The notes below the pieces were generated by a model, which was not told the origin of the DNA, made no database searches, and saw only the letters and a program-made list of their open reading frames with translations. A DNA stretch of 64,000 bases from NCBI RefSeq assembly GCF_044466355.1, contig NZ_JBITMQ010000015.1:186001-250000 (forward strand). Direction: 5' to 3'. This document shows, one piece after another, positions 40,406 through 49,200 of the stretch. How positions within the stretch are numbered: the first letter of the stretch is position 1; each line of letters starts with the position of its first letter. This DNA comes from Actinophytocola sp044466355 (GTDB taxonomy: Bacteria > Actinomycetota > Actinomycetes > Mycobacteriales > Pseudonocardiaceae). A program made the translations under genes and the position numbers.

Positions 40406-41358
40406 GCTGGGCGCTGTCGCTGCACTCCCCCGGAGCGCCGCCGAAGCTGGTCGAGTGGGCACCGCCGGCGGCCGGTCCCGGCGAGGTGCTGGTCGAGGTC
40501 ACGGCGGCACCGATCACCCCGCTCGACCTCCTGTGCGCGTCGGGCACCTCGTACTTCGGTGTGCCCGCGACCCCGTACGTGCCGGGCGTGCAGGGCGTCG
40601 GCACGGTCGGCGGTCGCGCGGTGTGGTTCCCCACCACCGCGGGCATGAAGCCGGGTGACGGGTCGATGGCGTCGGTGGTCGCGGTGCCGGAGGCCGACAT
40701 CGTGGCGTTGCCGGACGACGCGGACCCGGTGCTGGTGGCGGCGCTCGGGCTGTCGGCGGTGGCCGCGCACATGGCGTTGACGTGGCGCGGTGAGCTGGCC
40801 GAGGGCGAACAGGTGATCGTGCTCGGCGCGGGTGGCGTCGTCGGTCAGGTGGGTGTGCGGCTCGCGCGGGCCGCCGGTGCGCGCCGGGTGGTGGCGGCCG
40901 CGCGGTCGGCGACCGGCCGGGCGCGGGCCGGGGCCGCTGGTGCGGACGCGGTGGTCGCGCTCGACACGGACGACGTCGACGAACTCGCCGCGCGGTTCGC
41001 GTCCGCTGTCGACGGCCCGGCGGACCTCGTGCTGGACCCGGTGTTCGGGGTGCCCGCGGCCGCGGCGGCACGGGCGCTGAGAACCGGCGGGCGGCTGGTG
41101 AACCTCGGCGGGCTGGCCGGTGAGACGAGCCCGATCACGTCGTCGATGCTGCGCGGCACGTCGTTGCGGATCATGGGGTACTCGAACAATGAACTGACCG
41201 CCGGGCAACGCGCGGAGGCGGTCGGCATGGTCGCGGCGCGGGTCGCGGACGGCACGCTCACGGTCGCCCACGAGACGGTGCCGCCCGCGCACGCACCGGG
41301 GGCGTGGACCCGGTGCGCCGCGGGCGGGACGGACCTGCGGACGGTGGTCGTGCCGTAG
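40402..41358 (+). CDS. Quinone oxidoreductase-like MDR enzyme
   Basis: 318 residues of the medium-chain dehydrogenase/reductase superfamily, zeta-crystallin/QOR branch. NADPH site VLGAGGVVGQVGVRLARAAGA; GEVLVEVTAAPITPLDLL and VPGVQGVGTV at the front. The catalytic and structural zinc cysteines are absent, as in QORs. ATGA overlap with the LigA gene. Probably reduces an unsaturated or quinone intermediate of the same pathway. Confidence 0.85.
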   Translation: MSWALSLHSPGAPPKLVEWAPPAAGPGEVLVEVTAAPITPLDLLCASGTSYFGVPATPYVPGVQGVGTVGGRAVWFPTTAGMKPGDGSMASVVAVPEADIVALPDDADPVLVAALGLSAVAAHMALTWRGELAEGEQVIVLGAGGVVGQVGVRLARAAGARRVVAAARSATGRARAGAAGADAVVALDTDDVDELAARFASAVDGPADLVLDPVFGVPAAAAARALRTGGRLVNLGGLAGETSPITSSMLRGTSLRIMGYSNNELTAGQRAEAVGMVAARVADGTLTVAHETVPPAHAPGAWTRCAAGGTDLRTVVVP

Positions 41359-41362
41359 GTCC

Positions 41363-41626
41363 CTAGCGAGTCACCTTGTGCCGCGAACCCGTGACGGCCT
41401 CCGCGACGCCGATCAGCAGCACCGACGCGATCACGGCGACGATGAAGCCGACCACGTTCAGCTCCCAGATGTCACCGGTGCCGAGCAGGTTGGCGATCGT
41501 GCCACCGATGATCGAGCCGACGATGCCGAGCAGCAGCGTGGCGATGATGCCGAGGTTCTGCTTGCCGGGCTTGATCAGGCGCGCCAGCGCGCCGATGATG
41601 AGGCCGGCGACGATGAAGCCGATCAT
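41363..41626 (-). CDS. GlsB/YeaQ/YmgE family membrane protein
   Basis: 87 residues, three membrane helices, with the family signature GLIIGALARLIKPGKQNLGIIATLLLGIVGSIIGG. These small proteins are stress-induced and of unknown role (the name transglycosylase-associated is historical). The ATG at 41626 has GGAGG. Convergent with the quinone oxidoreductase gene, 4 bases between the stops. Confidence 0.93.
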   Translation of the reverse strand: MIGFIVAGLIIGALARLIKPGKQNLGIIATLLLGIVGSIIGGTIANLLGTGDIWELNVVGFIVAVIASVLLIGVAEAVTGSRHKVTR

Positions 41627-41710
41627 CAGGAAACCTCCAAGGTTTCGTCAACAACTCGAGCACGGAAGTACCCGGCACGCCGGCCGCACAAACGGACGCG
41701 GGGAGGCCCG

Positions 41711-42409
41711 ATGCGGGTGATGACGCGGAACGTGCGGCACGACGTGGGCGAACCGAGACGCCTTGACCTGCTGAACCGTGAGCTGCGGGCGGCGCGGCCC
41801 GACCTGCTGGCACTCCAGGAGGTGCGCCACCCGGAGCAGACGGCTCGACTGCTTGCGCGTACCCGGTTGCGCCATGTGACACACCAGGCCGACGTGCTGC
41901 GTGACCAGCCACCGGAGGCGGCACGGTTCGGCGGCACGGCGATCGCGACCAGGGCGCCACACCGGGTCGTCGACTACGTGGAGCGGCGCATCGACGGGTT
42001 CCACTACTGGACGCTCGCGGTGCGGGTCCGTGACCTGCTGTTCGTCACGCTCACCACGCCGTGGGAACCGGAGGCCGCGCACGTGCGGGAGCTGCAGGCG
42101 AAGGAGGTGACGCTGCGGTACGCGGGCATGCTGCCGCTGGTCGTGGCCGGTGACCTCAACGCGCGTCCGGACGAGGCGGGGGTGCGGCACCTCGCGACGC
42201 ACCTGCGGGACGCGTGGACGGCCGCCGGTGACGGGCCGGGCGTCACGTGGCCGCTCGGGGAGGACGGGGAGCCGGGCCGGCTCGACTACGTGTTCGCCGG
42301 GCCGGGTGTCGGCGTAGTGTCCGCGCGGCTGGTCGGTGACCGGCAGGTCGACGGGCTGTGGTTGTCCGACCATGCCGGTGTGGTCGCCGACCTGACGCTC
42401 CCGGGTTAG
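41711..42409 (+). CDS. Endonuclease/exonuclease/phosphatase family protein
   Basis: 232 residues with the EEP fold: TRNVRHD, LLALQEVRHPEQ with the metal Glu, VAGDLNARPDE (catalytic Asp-Asn) and LSDHAGVVADL (catalytic Asp-His). It has no signal peptide and is compact, so an intracellular phosphodiesterase is likely. The ATG at 41711 has GGGAGG. It lies 11 bases before a DNA ligase gene on the same strand, which hints at a DNA-repair role. Confidence 0.87.
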   Translation: MRVMTRNVRHDVGEPRRLDLLNRELRAARPDLLALQEVRHPEQTARLLARTRLRHVTHQADVLRDQPPEAARFGGTAIATRAPHRVVDYVERRIDGFHYWTLAVRVRDLLFVTLTTPWEPEAAHVRELQAKEVTLRYAGMLPLVVAGDLNARPDEAGVRHLATHLRDAWTAAGDGPGVTWPLGEDGEPGRLDYVFAGPGVGVVSARLVGDRQVDGLWLSDHAGVVADLTLPG

Positions 42410-42420
42410 GGTCGTCCACT

Positions 42421-43398
42421 GTGGATGGTGTGCCCGCGCCGGTCGCGCCGATGCTGGCGGTCGAGGGACCGCTGCCGGTCGGCGGTGGGTGGGCGTACGA
42501 GACCAAGTGGGACGGGTTCCGCTGCTGTATGCGCGTCGGCCCGGACGGCACCACGAAGCTGACGAGCAGGCTCGGCAACGAGATCACGAACACCTACCCC
42601 GACCTGCGTGGCGTGCTGGCCGACGCGACGGGCGGCCGGTCCGCGGTGTTCGACGGTGAGCTGGTGGTGCTCGCGGCGGACGGCAGGCCCGACTTCCAGC
42701 TCATGCAGTCCCGCCACCAGCGCGGCCCGACCGCGGAGCTACTGGCGACCGCGCCGGTCACGTACATCGTGTTCGACCTGCTGTTGCTGGGTTCGTCGTC
42801 GTTGCTGTCGGCGCCGTACGAGCAACGACGGGAGCTGTTGGCCGAGCTGCCGGTGGCGGGCGAGCGGGTCGCGGTCCCCCGGCATTTCACCGCCGAGGAC
42901 ATCGATCCGCGCGAGCTGCTCGACGTGGTCGAGGAGCAGGGGCTGGAGGGCCTGGTGGCGAAGCGGCTGCGGTCGCGGTACCACCCCGGCGCCCGCACCC
43001 GTGACTGGACCAAGCGGCCGCTGATCAAGACGCGGGAGGTCGTGATCGGCGGGTGGCGGCCGGGCAAGGGCAACCGTGGCGGCCGCGTCGGCGCCCTGCT
43101 GCTCGGCGGCCACGACGAGCGCGGCCGCCTGCACTACATGGGTGACGTCGGGACGGGGTTCACCGAACGTGCGCTGGACGAGATGCTCGACCTGCTGACC
43201 CCGCTCACCCGCCCGACGTGCCCGTTCGAGAACGAGGTCCCACCAGACCGCGCCCGCGACGCCCGCTGGGTGGAACCCACCCTCGTCGGCCAGGTCGTCT
43301 ACCGCCAGTTCACGTCCGACGGCCGCCTGCGCCACACCGCATGGCGAGGCCTCCGCACCGACATCCTCCCCACCCAAACCACCCTCCCCCCAAACTGA
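42421..43398 (+). CDS. ATP-dependent DNA ligase (LigC/LigD-ligase type)
   Basis: 325 residues: nucleotidyltransferase domain with nucleophile Lys in YETKWDGFR, SRLGNEIT, VFDGELVVL, GLEGLVAKR and WTKRPLIKTREVVIGGW, then an OB-fold domain (about 215-315). The size equals the ligase module of LigD or stand-alone LigC enzymes that serve end-joining or base repair. No Ku gene is in the window. GTG 42421. The end of the gene touches a dispersed palindromic repeat. Confidence 0.92.
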   Translation: MDGVPAPVAPMLAVEGPLPVGGGWAYETKWDGFRCCMRVGPDGTTKLTSRLGNEITNTYPDLRGVLADATGGRSAVFDGELVVLAADGRPDFQLMQSRHQRGPTAELLATAPVTYIVFDLLLLGSSSLLSAPYEQRRELLAELPVAGERVAVPRHFTAEDIDPRELLDVVEEQGLEGLVAKRLRSRYHPGARTRDWTKRPLIKTREVVIGGWRPGKGNRGGRVGALLLGGHDERGRLHYMGDVGTGFTERALDEMLDLLTPLTRPTCPFENEVPPDRARDARWVEPTLVGQVVYRQFTSDGRLRHTAWRGLRTDILPTQTTLPPN

Positions 43399-43403
43399 AC
43401 CCC

Positions 43404-43524
43404 GCGAGTCGCGCGCCCGGACATACCGAGTTGGTCGTTTCGTGCAGGTCGCTGGGATGCACGAAACCGACAACTCATGGTGTTCGAGCGCGCGACTCGC
43501 GGTGTTCTGGCGCGCGACTCGCGG
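43404..43524. repeat. Dispersed GCGAGTCGC palindromic repeat, copy A
   Basis: Left arm 43404-43446 and right arm 43458-43500 are near-complementary (GCGAGTCGCGCG, CCGAGTTG, CGTTTCGTGCA on the left), with an 11-base centre; a further inverted GCGCGACTCGC unit follows at about 43512. The same pieces recur at 58635-58872. It sits between convergent genes and supplies the last codons and stop of the minus-strand gene. Confidence 0.8.
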
Positions 43525-43966
43525 AGTTGTTGTGTTTGCGGACGGCGAAGTCGTAGGCGTCTGCCAGTAGGGGGCGGACGGTGTCGAACGTTGTTTGGGT
43601 CGGGTTGATCACGCAGGCCCAGTGGTGGTTGGCGTAGACCGGGTGGGGTAGGAGGCGGTCTCGGGTGGCGTGGTCGTGGCCGGTGTCGAGGATGCCGTTG
43701 GCGTCGCGGGTGGTTGGGGCCGGGCCGAAGAGGGACGCGTAGGTCTTCGTGGTCAGGCCGATGTTGAGGCGGTACGTGTTCGGGTGGTTCAGGTCGGACA
43801 CCGTCTCGTGGTTGTCGCTCGTGACGATCGTCGCGAACGGGAGCCAGCGGTCGGCGGGGAGGTCGCCGTCGGGGTCGTAGGTGACGAACGTGTCGCCCTG
43901 GGCCTCGTCCATGCGGATGCCCGTGAAGGTGTCGCGGAAGTACTTCTTCAGTTCGTCGACGGTCAT
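43475..43966 (-). CDS. DUF6194-type protein
   Basis: 163 residues. The pattern of an acidic N-terminal helix, LPFATIVTSDNHETVSDL, TYRLNIGLTTKTYASLFG, LPHPVYANHHWACVINP and a C-terminal FDTVRPLLADAYDFAV agrees with the DUF6194 family, of unknown function. The last 16 residues (SASRAPEHRESRARTP) are encoded by the inserted palindromic repeat, so the original C-terminus has probably been replaced. The ATG at 43966 lacks a strong ribosome site. Confidence 0.7.
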   Translation of the reverse strand: MTVDELKKYFRDTFTGIRMDEAQGDTFVTYDPDGDLPADRWLPFATIVTSDNHETVSDLNHPNTYRLNIGLTTKTYASLFGPAPTTRDANGILDTGHDHATRDRLLPHPVYANHHWACVINPTQTTFDTVRPLLADAYDFAVRKHNNSASRAPEHRESRARTP

Positions 43967-44084
43967 ACCTTCGACCCTGTCATTGAACTCCTTTGAGGGG
44001 CTTTCCCCGGCAAACGGCCTGAACGTCGTCGCCGAAGCCTCAAGTGGGGGTGCGGTCCGCGGGGCGGCGACCGGCCCGCACGGC

Positions 44085-44738
44085 CTAACCTCGCCCGATC
44101 AGCGCCGCGAGCGTGATCTCCGTCGCACTGGTCAGCACCCGGTCCGCGGCGGTGAACGCGGCGGGGTCGGCGTGCGGGTGCGGGATGGCGACGCACGCCA
44201 TCCCGGCGGCCTTCGCGGCGGCCACGCCGTGGACCGTGTCCTCGAACGCCATCGCCCGCGCGGCAGGCACGCCGAGCCGCTCCAGCGCCAGCAGGTACAC
44301 GGCCGGGTCGGGCTTCACGGTGCCCACGTCGTCGCCGCACGCGAGCAGTTCGAAACGGTCGAGGAAGCCGATCCGCTCGAGGTGCCCGGCGACCCAGTCA
44401 CGATGCGAACTGCTCGCCACCGCGACCCGTAAACCCAGGTCACGCGCCTCGTCGAGCCACGGGGCGATGCCGTCGGCCAGCTCGAGCGCGGCGTGCACCT
44501 GGTCGCGGTAGGCGAGGCGGGCGGCGTGGCTCGCCTCGTGGTCGAACGCGGGACCGACGGCCGCGGCCAGCGCCGCGTACCGCTCGGCGATCACGTCCCC
44601 GCCGTGCGGCGCGAAGAACGTCGACGTGTCCAGCTCCAGCCCGTGCCTGCGCCACAGGTACTGCCACACCCGCAGCGACGCGGTCTCGGTGTCCATGAGC
44701 AGACCGTCGAAGTCGAAGACGAGCGCGTCGAACCCCAT
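44085..44738 (-). CDS. HAD-superfamily phosphatase (phosphoglucomutase-like)
   Basis: 217 residues. HAD motifs: FDFDGLLMDTE (I), VASSSH (II), KPDPAVYL (III) and FEDTVHGVAAAKAAGM (IV). The four-helix cap between motif I and II places it with beta-phosphoglucomutase-like and sugar-phosphate phosphatases. Substrate unknown. ATG 44738, divergent from the anti-sigma gene 41 bases away. Confidence 0.92.
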   Translation of the reverse strand: MGFDALVFDFDGLLMDTETASLRVWQYLWRRHGLELDTSTFFAPHGGDVIAERYAALAAAVGPAFDHEASHAARLAYRDQVHAALELADGIAPWLDEARDLGLRVAVASSSHRDWVAGHLERIGFLDRFELLACGDDVGTVKPDPAVYLLALERLGVPAARAMAFEDTVHGVAAAKAAGMACVAIPHPHADPAAFTAADRVLTSATEITLAALIGRG

Positions 44739-44779
44739 GTTCGGCAGTATGCCGGGCAGAACCGTCCGAACCTGGGAGA

Positions 44780-45232
44780 ATGGCGAGCGTGCCGCCGCCG
44801 CTGGACCTGGTGCTCGCCGCCGACTGGGTGTCCCCGTCCGTTGCCCGCGACAAGGTGCGCACGTGGCTGAGAACCAACGGCTGGTCGTCGCCGCACCTGG
44901 ACGACATGGTCCTGGCGATCAACGAGGCCGTCAGCAACAGCATCGAGCACGGCTACGGCGTCGGCCCCGGCGACCCGGCCGGCACCGGCACGGTCGAGCT
45001 GCGCGGCGAGATCACCGACCACCGCGCCACGTTCACGGTGCGGGACCGCGGGGTGTGGCGCCCACCGGTCGACGACCCGAAGAGCACGCGTGGGCAGGGC
45101 ATCCGGCTCATGCGTGCCTGTGTGGAGGAGGTCTCGGTCGACGGGTCCGCCGACGGCACCACGGTCGTGCTGCGCGGCAGCCGGGTGCCGGAGAGTCAGG
45201 AGTCCGCGAGCGCGGACGGCAGGTCCGGGTAG
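44780..45232 (+). CDS. Anti-sigma regulatory factor (HATPase)
   Basis: 150 residues of the RsbW-like serine kinase family: N box VLAINEAVSNSIEHGYG, G1 box VRDRGVWRPP and TRGQGIRLMRACVEEV. It phosphorylates a STAS partner or holds a sigma factor. Its 3' end overlaps the end of a convergent STAS gene by 37 bases, an arrangement that couples kinase and antagonist. Confidence 0.9.
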   Translation: MASVPPPLDLVLAADWVSPSVARDKVRTWLRTNGWSSPHLDDMVLAINEAVSNSIEHGYGVGPGDPAGTGTVELRGEITDHRATFTVRDRGVWRPPVDDPKSTRGQGIRLMRACVEEVSVDGSADGTTVVLRGSRVPESQESASADGRSG

Positions 45233-45564
45233 ACCGACAGCAGGTTGTCCAGGCCGGTGACGTGCATCGGCCGGCGGGTGTCCCGGCTGCCGCCGACGAC
45301 CCGCACCGACGTGCGGTCCCCGCCCTCCTCGTGCGCGGCCACGATGGCCGACATCCCGACGGAGGCGAGGAACGTCACGGCGGACAGGTCGATCACCAGC
45401 ACCGGCGGCCCGGACCGCAACGCCTCGGTGCTCGCCTCGGTGAGGATCGGCGTGGTGACCAGATCCAGTTCACCCACTACGCGCAGCACCACGGCACGGC
45501 CGTGCTGCTCGACGTCGACGGTGGCACCGAAGTGGTCACCCGGGGGCAGCGGAGCGTTGGACAT
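45196..45564 (-). CDS. STAS-domain anti-anti-sigma factor
   Basis: 122 residues. GELDLVTTPILTEASTEALR and VLVIDLSAVTFLASVGMSAI carry the STAS fold and the phosphorylatable Ser (LASVGM). When unphosphorylated it would bind the HATPase anti-sigma factor and free its sigma. The start at 45564 is preceded by a weak site. 3' overlap with the anti-sigma gene. Confidence 0.9.
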   Translation of the reverse strand: MSNAPLPPGDHFGATVDVEQHGRAVVLRVVGELDLVTTPILTEASTEALRSGPPVLVIDLSAVTFLASVGMSAIVAAHEEGGDRTSVRVVGGSRDTRRPMHVTGLDNLLSVYPDLPSALADS

Positions 45565-45688
45565 GCACGTATCTTGCCCGCCCCACGGGGACCACGACAG
45601 TGGTGGCCTACTCGAACGGCTTCTTGGCGGCCTCCGACGCACCGTCCGCCACCGTCAGGACCACGGCGACCGACGGCGGCCTCGGGTG

Positions 45689-46222
45689 TCAGACCCGAAC
45701 CCGGGCGTAACGGGCCTGTGCCTCGCGCAGCACGCCCATCGCGCCGTCGGTGTCCTCCGCGCCCATCAACGACAGCGCCTTCGACAGCGCCTCGTGCAGG
45801 GCGATGCGTTCCACCGCCTGTGAGGTCAGCTCCGCGCTCTTGAGCCACAGCTCGATGAACACGGCCACCTTCGACCGCAGCACCCACGGGTCGAACGGCT
45901 TGGTGATGAAGTCGACCGCGCCGATCTGGTAGCCGCGGAACGCGAGGCGGGCGTCGTAGTTCAGCGCGGTCAGGAAGATGATCGGGATGTGCCGGGTGCG
46001 TTCGCGCTGCTTGATGTGCGTCGCGGTCTCGAAACCGTCCATGCCCGGCATCGACGCGTCCAGCAGGATCACCGCGAAGTCGTCGGTCAGCAACCGTTTC
46101 AGGGCTTCCTCGCCGCTGGTGACCGCGACGGTCTCCACGGCGAGGCCCTGCAGGATCGCTTCCAGGGCAACGAGGTTCTCCCGCCGGTCGTCGACCAGCA
46201 GTGCCTTGGCGGACACCGTCAC
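45689..46222 (-). CDS. Response regulator without DNA-binding domain
   Basis: 177 residues. Receiver domain 7-125 with acidic pocket (LLVDDRREN), phospho-acceptor Asp in VILLDASMPGMDG, Thr in FLTALN and Lys in ITKPFD. The last 50 residues are helical and not DNA-binding, so it probably acts on protein partners. Its ATG overlaps the stop of the hybrid kinase by 4 nt: cognate pair. Confidence 0.92.
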   Translation of the reverse strand: MTVSAKALLVDDRRENLVALEAILQGLAVETVAVTSGEEALKRLLTDDFAVILLDASMPGMDGFETATHIKQRERTRHIPIIFLTALNYDARLAFRGYQIGAVDFITKPFDPWVLRSKVAVFIELWLKSAELTSQAVERIALHEALSKALSLMGAEDTDGAMGVLREAQARYARVRV

Positions 46223-49200
46223 GCGCTCACCGCCCAGGACGACACGACTTCGAGCAGCTGGTCCAGGTCCACCGGTTTGGTGACGTAGTCGTCGGCACCC
46301 GCGGCGAGGCTCGCCTCCCGGTCCTCCGGCATCGCCTTGGCCGTCAGGAACACCACCGGTGTCTGCGCGCCCGCGGGCAGCTGCCGGATCCGCCGCGTCG
46401 TCTCGTTGCCGTCCATGTTCGGCATCATCGCGTCCATCAGGACGATGTCGACCTCCGGGTGCTCGGAGAGCATCCGGATCCCGTCGGCGCCGTTGTCCGC
46501 GTACAGCACGGTCAGCCCGTGCAGCTCCAGCGCGCTGGTCAACGCGAACGCGTTCCGCACGTCGTCGTCGACGAGCAGCACGGTCACGCCGGTCAGCTCA
46601 CGCGCGACCGCGGGCACCCCGACGGCCGGCCGCAGGATCGGAGTGCCGATCGCGGGCAGCCCGTCCTCGGTGGCGGCGAGCTGGGTGAACCGCTTCGGCG
46701 CGGCGCCCGGCAGGACCACCGGCACGAACAGCGTGAACGTCGACCCGGCACCCAGCGTGGACTCGACGGAGATGGACCCGCCGAGCAGCCGCGCCAGCTC
46801 CTTCGAGATCGACAGCCCGAGCCCGGTGCCGCCGTAGCGCCTGCTGGTGGTGCCGTCGGCCTGCTGGAACGCCTCGAAGATCATCTCGAACTTCTCGTCC
46901 GAGATACCGATCCCGGTGTCCCGCACGGAGAACGCGACCGTGTCGTTCCCCTTGTGCGACACGGTCAGCGTGACGGTGCCGCGTTCGGTGAACTTCACCG
47001 CGTTGGACAGCAGGTTGCGCAGGATCTGGCCGAGCCGCTGCGCGTCGGTGACCACCGACGGCGGCGTGCCGTCCGCGATCCGCACCTCGAGGGTGAGGCC
47101 CTTCTCGTCGGCCTGTGCCGCGAACGCGCGCCGGGCGTCGGCCACGACCTCCTCGAGGTCCACGGTGCCCGGCTCGATCGTCACCCGGCCGGCCTCGATC
47201 TTCGACAGGTCGAGGATGTCGTCGATGAGCGCGAGCAGGTCAGTGCCCGCGTTGTGGATCGTGGTGGCGAACTCGATCTGCTTGGGCGTCAGGTTCCGCT
47301 CCGGGTTGTCGGCGAGCAGCCTGGCCAGCAGCAGCAACGAGTTCAGCGGTGTGCGCAGCTCGTGGCTCATGTTCGCGAAGAACTCGGACTTGTACTGGCT
47401 CGCGAGCGCGAGCTGCTGCGCGTTCTCCTCCACGCGCCGCCGCGCCGCCTCGATCTCCAGGTTCTTGATCTCGATGTTGCGGTTCTGCTCGGACAGCAGG
47501 GCCGCCTTGTCCTGGAGTTCGGCGTTGGTGCGCTGGAGCTCCGCCGACTGGTTCTGCAGCTCGGCCGCGAGCCGCTGGGACTGGCCGAGCAGTTCCTCGG
47601 TGCGCAGGTTCGCCCGGATCGTGTTGATCGCGACGCCGACCGTCTGCACGAGCCGTTCCAGGAACGCGAGGTGCAGCTCGGAGTAGTCGCCGACGGACGC
47701 GATCTCCAGCACGCCGACCGGCTCGCCCTCGACCAGCACCGGCACCTCGGCCAGCGCGGACGGCGTGAACGCGCCCATGCCCGACCGGATCGGGGTGAAG
47801 CCCGCCCGCGAGTCCCGCACGACGATCGGCTGCTTGGTCACCGCGGCCTGCCCGACGAGGCCCTCGCCGTGGCCGAAGCCGACCTGCACGTCGTCGGTGC
47901 CGAGGCCGTAGGACGCGGCGAGCCGCCACTCCGGCGCGCCGCCGTCCGCGCCGAGGTAGAACGCGCCTGCCTGGCCGTTCACCAGCGGCACGACCTCGTT
48001 CATGATCATCTGGCAGACGGCGGTGAGGTCGCGCTGCCCCTGCAGCAGGCCGCCGATGCGGGCGAGGTTGGAGTCGAGCCAGTTCTGGTTCGCGTTCTCC
48101 CCGGTGGTCTCGCGGAGCGTCACGATCATCTGGTTGATGTTGTCTTTCAGGTCCGCGACCTCGCCGCTGGCCTGCACGCCGATCTGCTGGGTCAGGTCAC
48201 CGCGGGTCACGGCCGTGGACACGCCCGCGATGGCACGCAGCTGGATGGTGAGCGTGGTGGCGAGCTGGTTCACGTTCTCGGTGAGGTCGCGCCACGTGCC
48301 CGCGACACCCTTGACCTGCGCCTGACCACCCAGCTTGCCCTCGGTACCCACCTCACGGGCGACACGCGTGACCTCGTCGGCGAACGACGACAGCTGGTCC
48401 ACCATCGTGTTCATGGTCTTCTTCAGCGCCAGGATCTCGCCCTGCGCGTCGACCGTGATCTTCTGCTTCAGGTCACCCTGCGCGACCGCGGTCGAGACCT
48501 GGGCGATGTTGCGGACCTGGCTCGTCAGGTTGGACGCCATGTAGTTGACGTTGTCGGTGAGGTCGCGCCACGTGCCCGCGACACCCTTGACCTGCGCCTG
48601 ACCACCCAGCTTGCCCTCGGTACCCACCTCACGGGCGACACGCGTGACNNNNNNNNNNNNNNNNNNNNNNNNNNNNNNNNNNNNNNNNNNNNNNNNNNNN
48701 NNNNNNNNNNNNNNNNNNNNNNNNNNNNNNNNNNNNNNNNNNNNNNNCCTCGTCGGCGAACGACGACAGCTGGTCCACCATCGTGTTGACGGTCGACTTG
48801 AGCTCCAGGATCTCGCCCTGCGCGTCGACCGTGATCTTCTGCGACAGGTCGCCCTTCGCCACCGCCGTGGTCACCTGGGCGATGTTGCGCACCTGGCTCG
48901 TCAGGTTGGACGCCATGTAGTTCACCGTGTCGGTGAGGTCCCGCCACGTCCCGGCCACGCCCTTGACCTGCGCCTGACCACCCAACTGGCCCTCGGTACC
49001 CACCTCACGGGCCACCCGCGTGACCTCGTCGGCGAACGACGACAGCTGGTCCACCATGATGTTCACAGTCGACTTCAGCGCCAGGATCTCGCCCTGCGCG
49101 TCGACCGTGATCTTCTGCGACAGGTCACCCTCGGCGACCGCCGTCGCGACCTGCGCGATGTTCCGCACCTGGCTCGTCAGGTTCGACGCCATGTTGTTCA

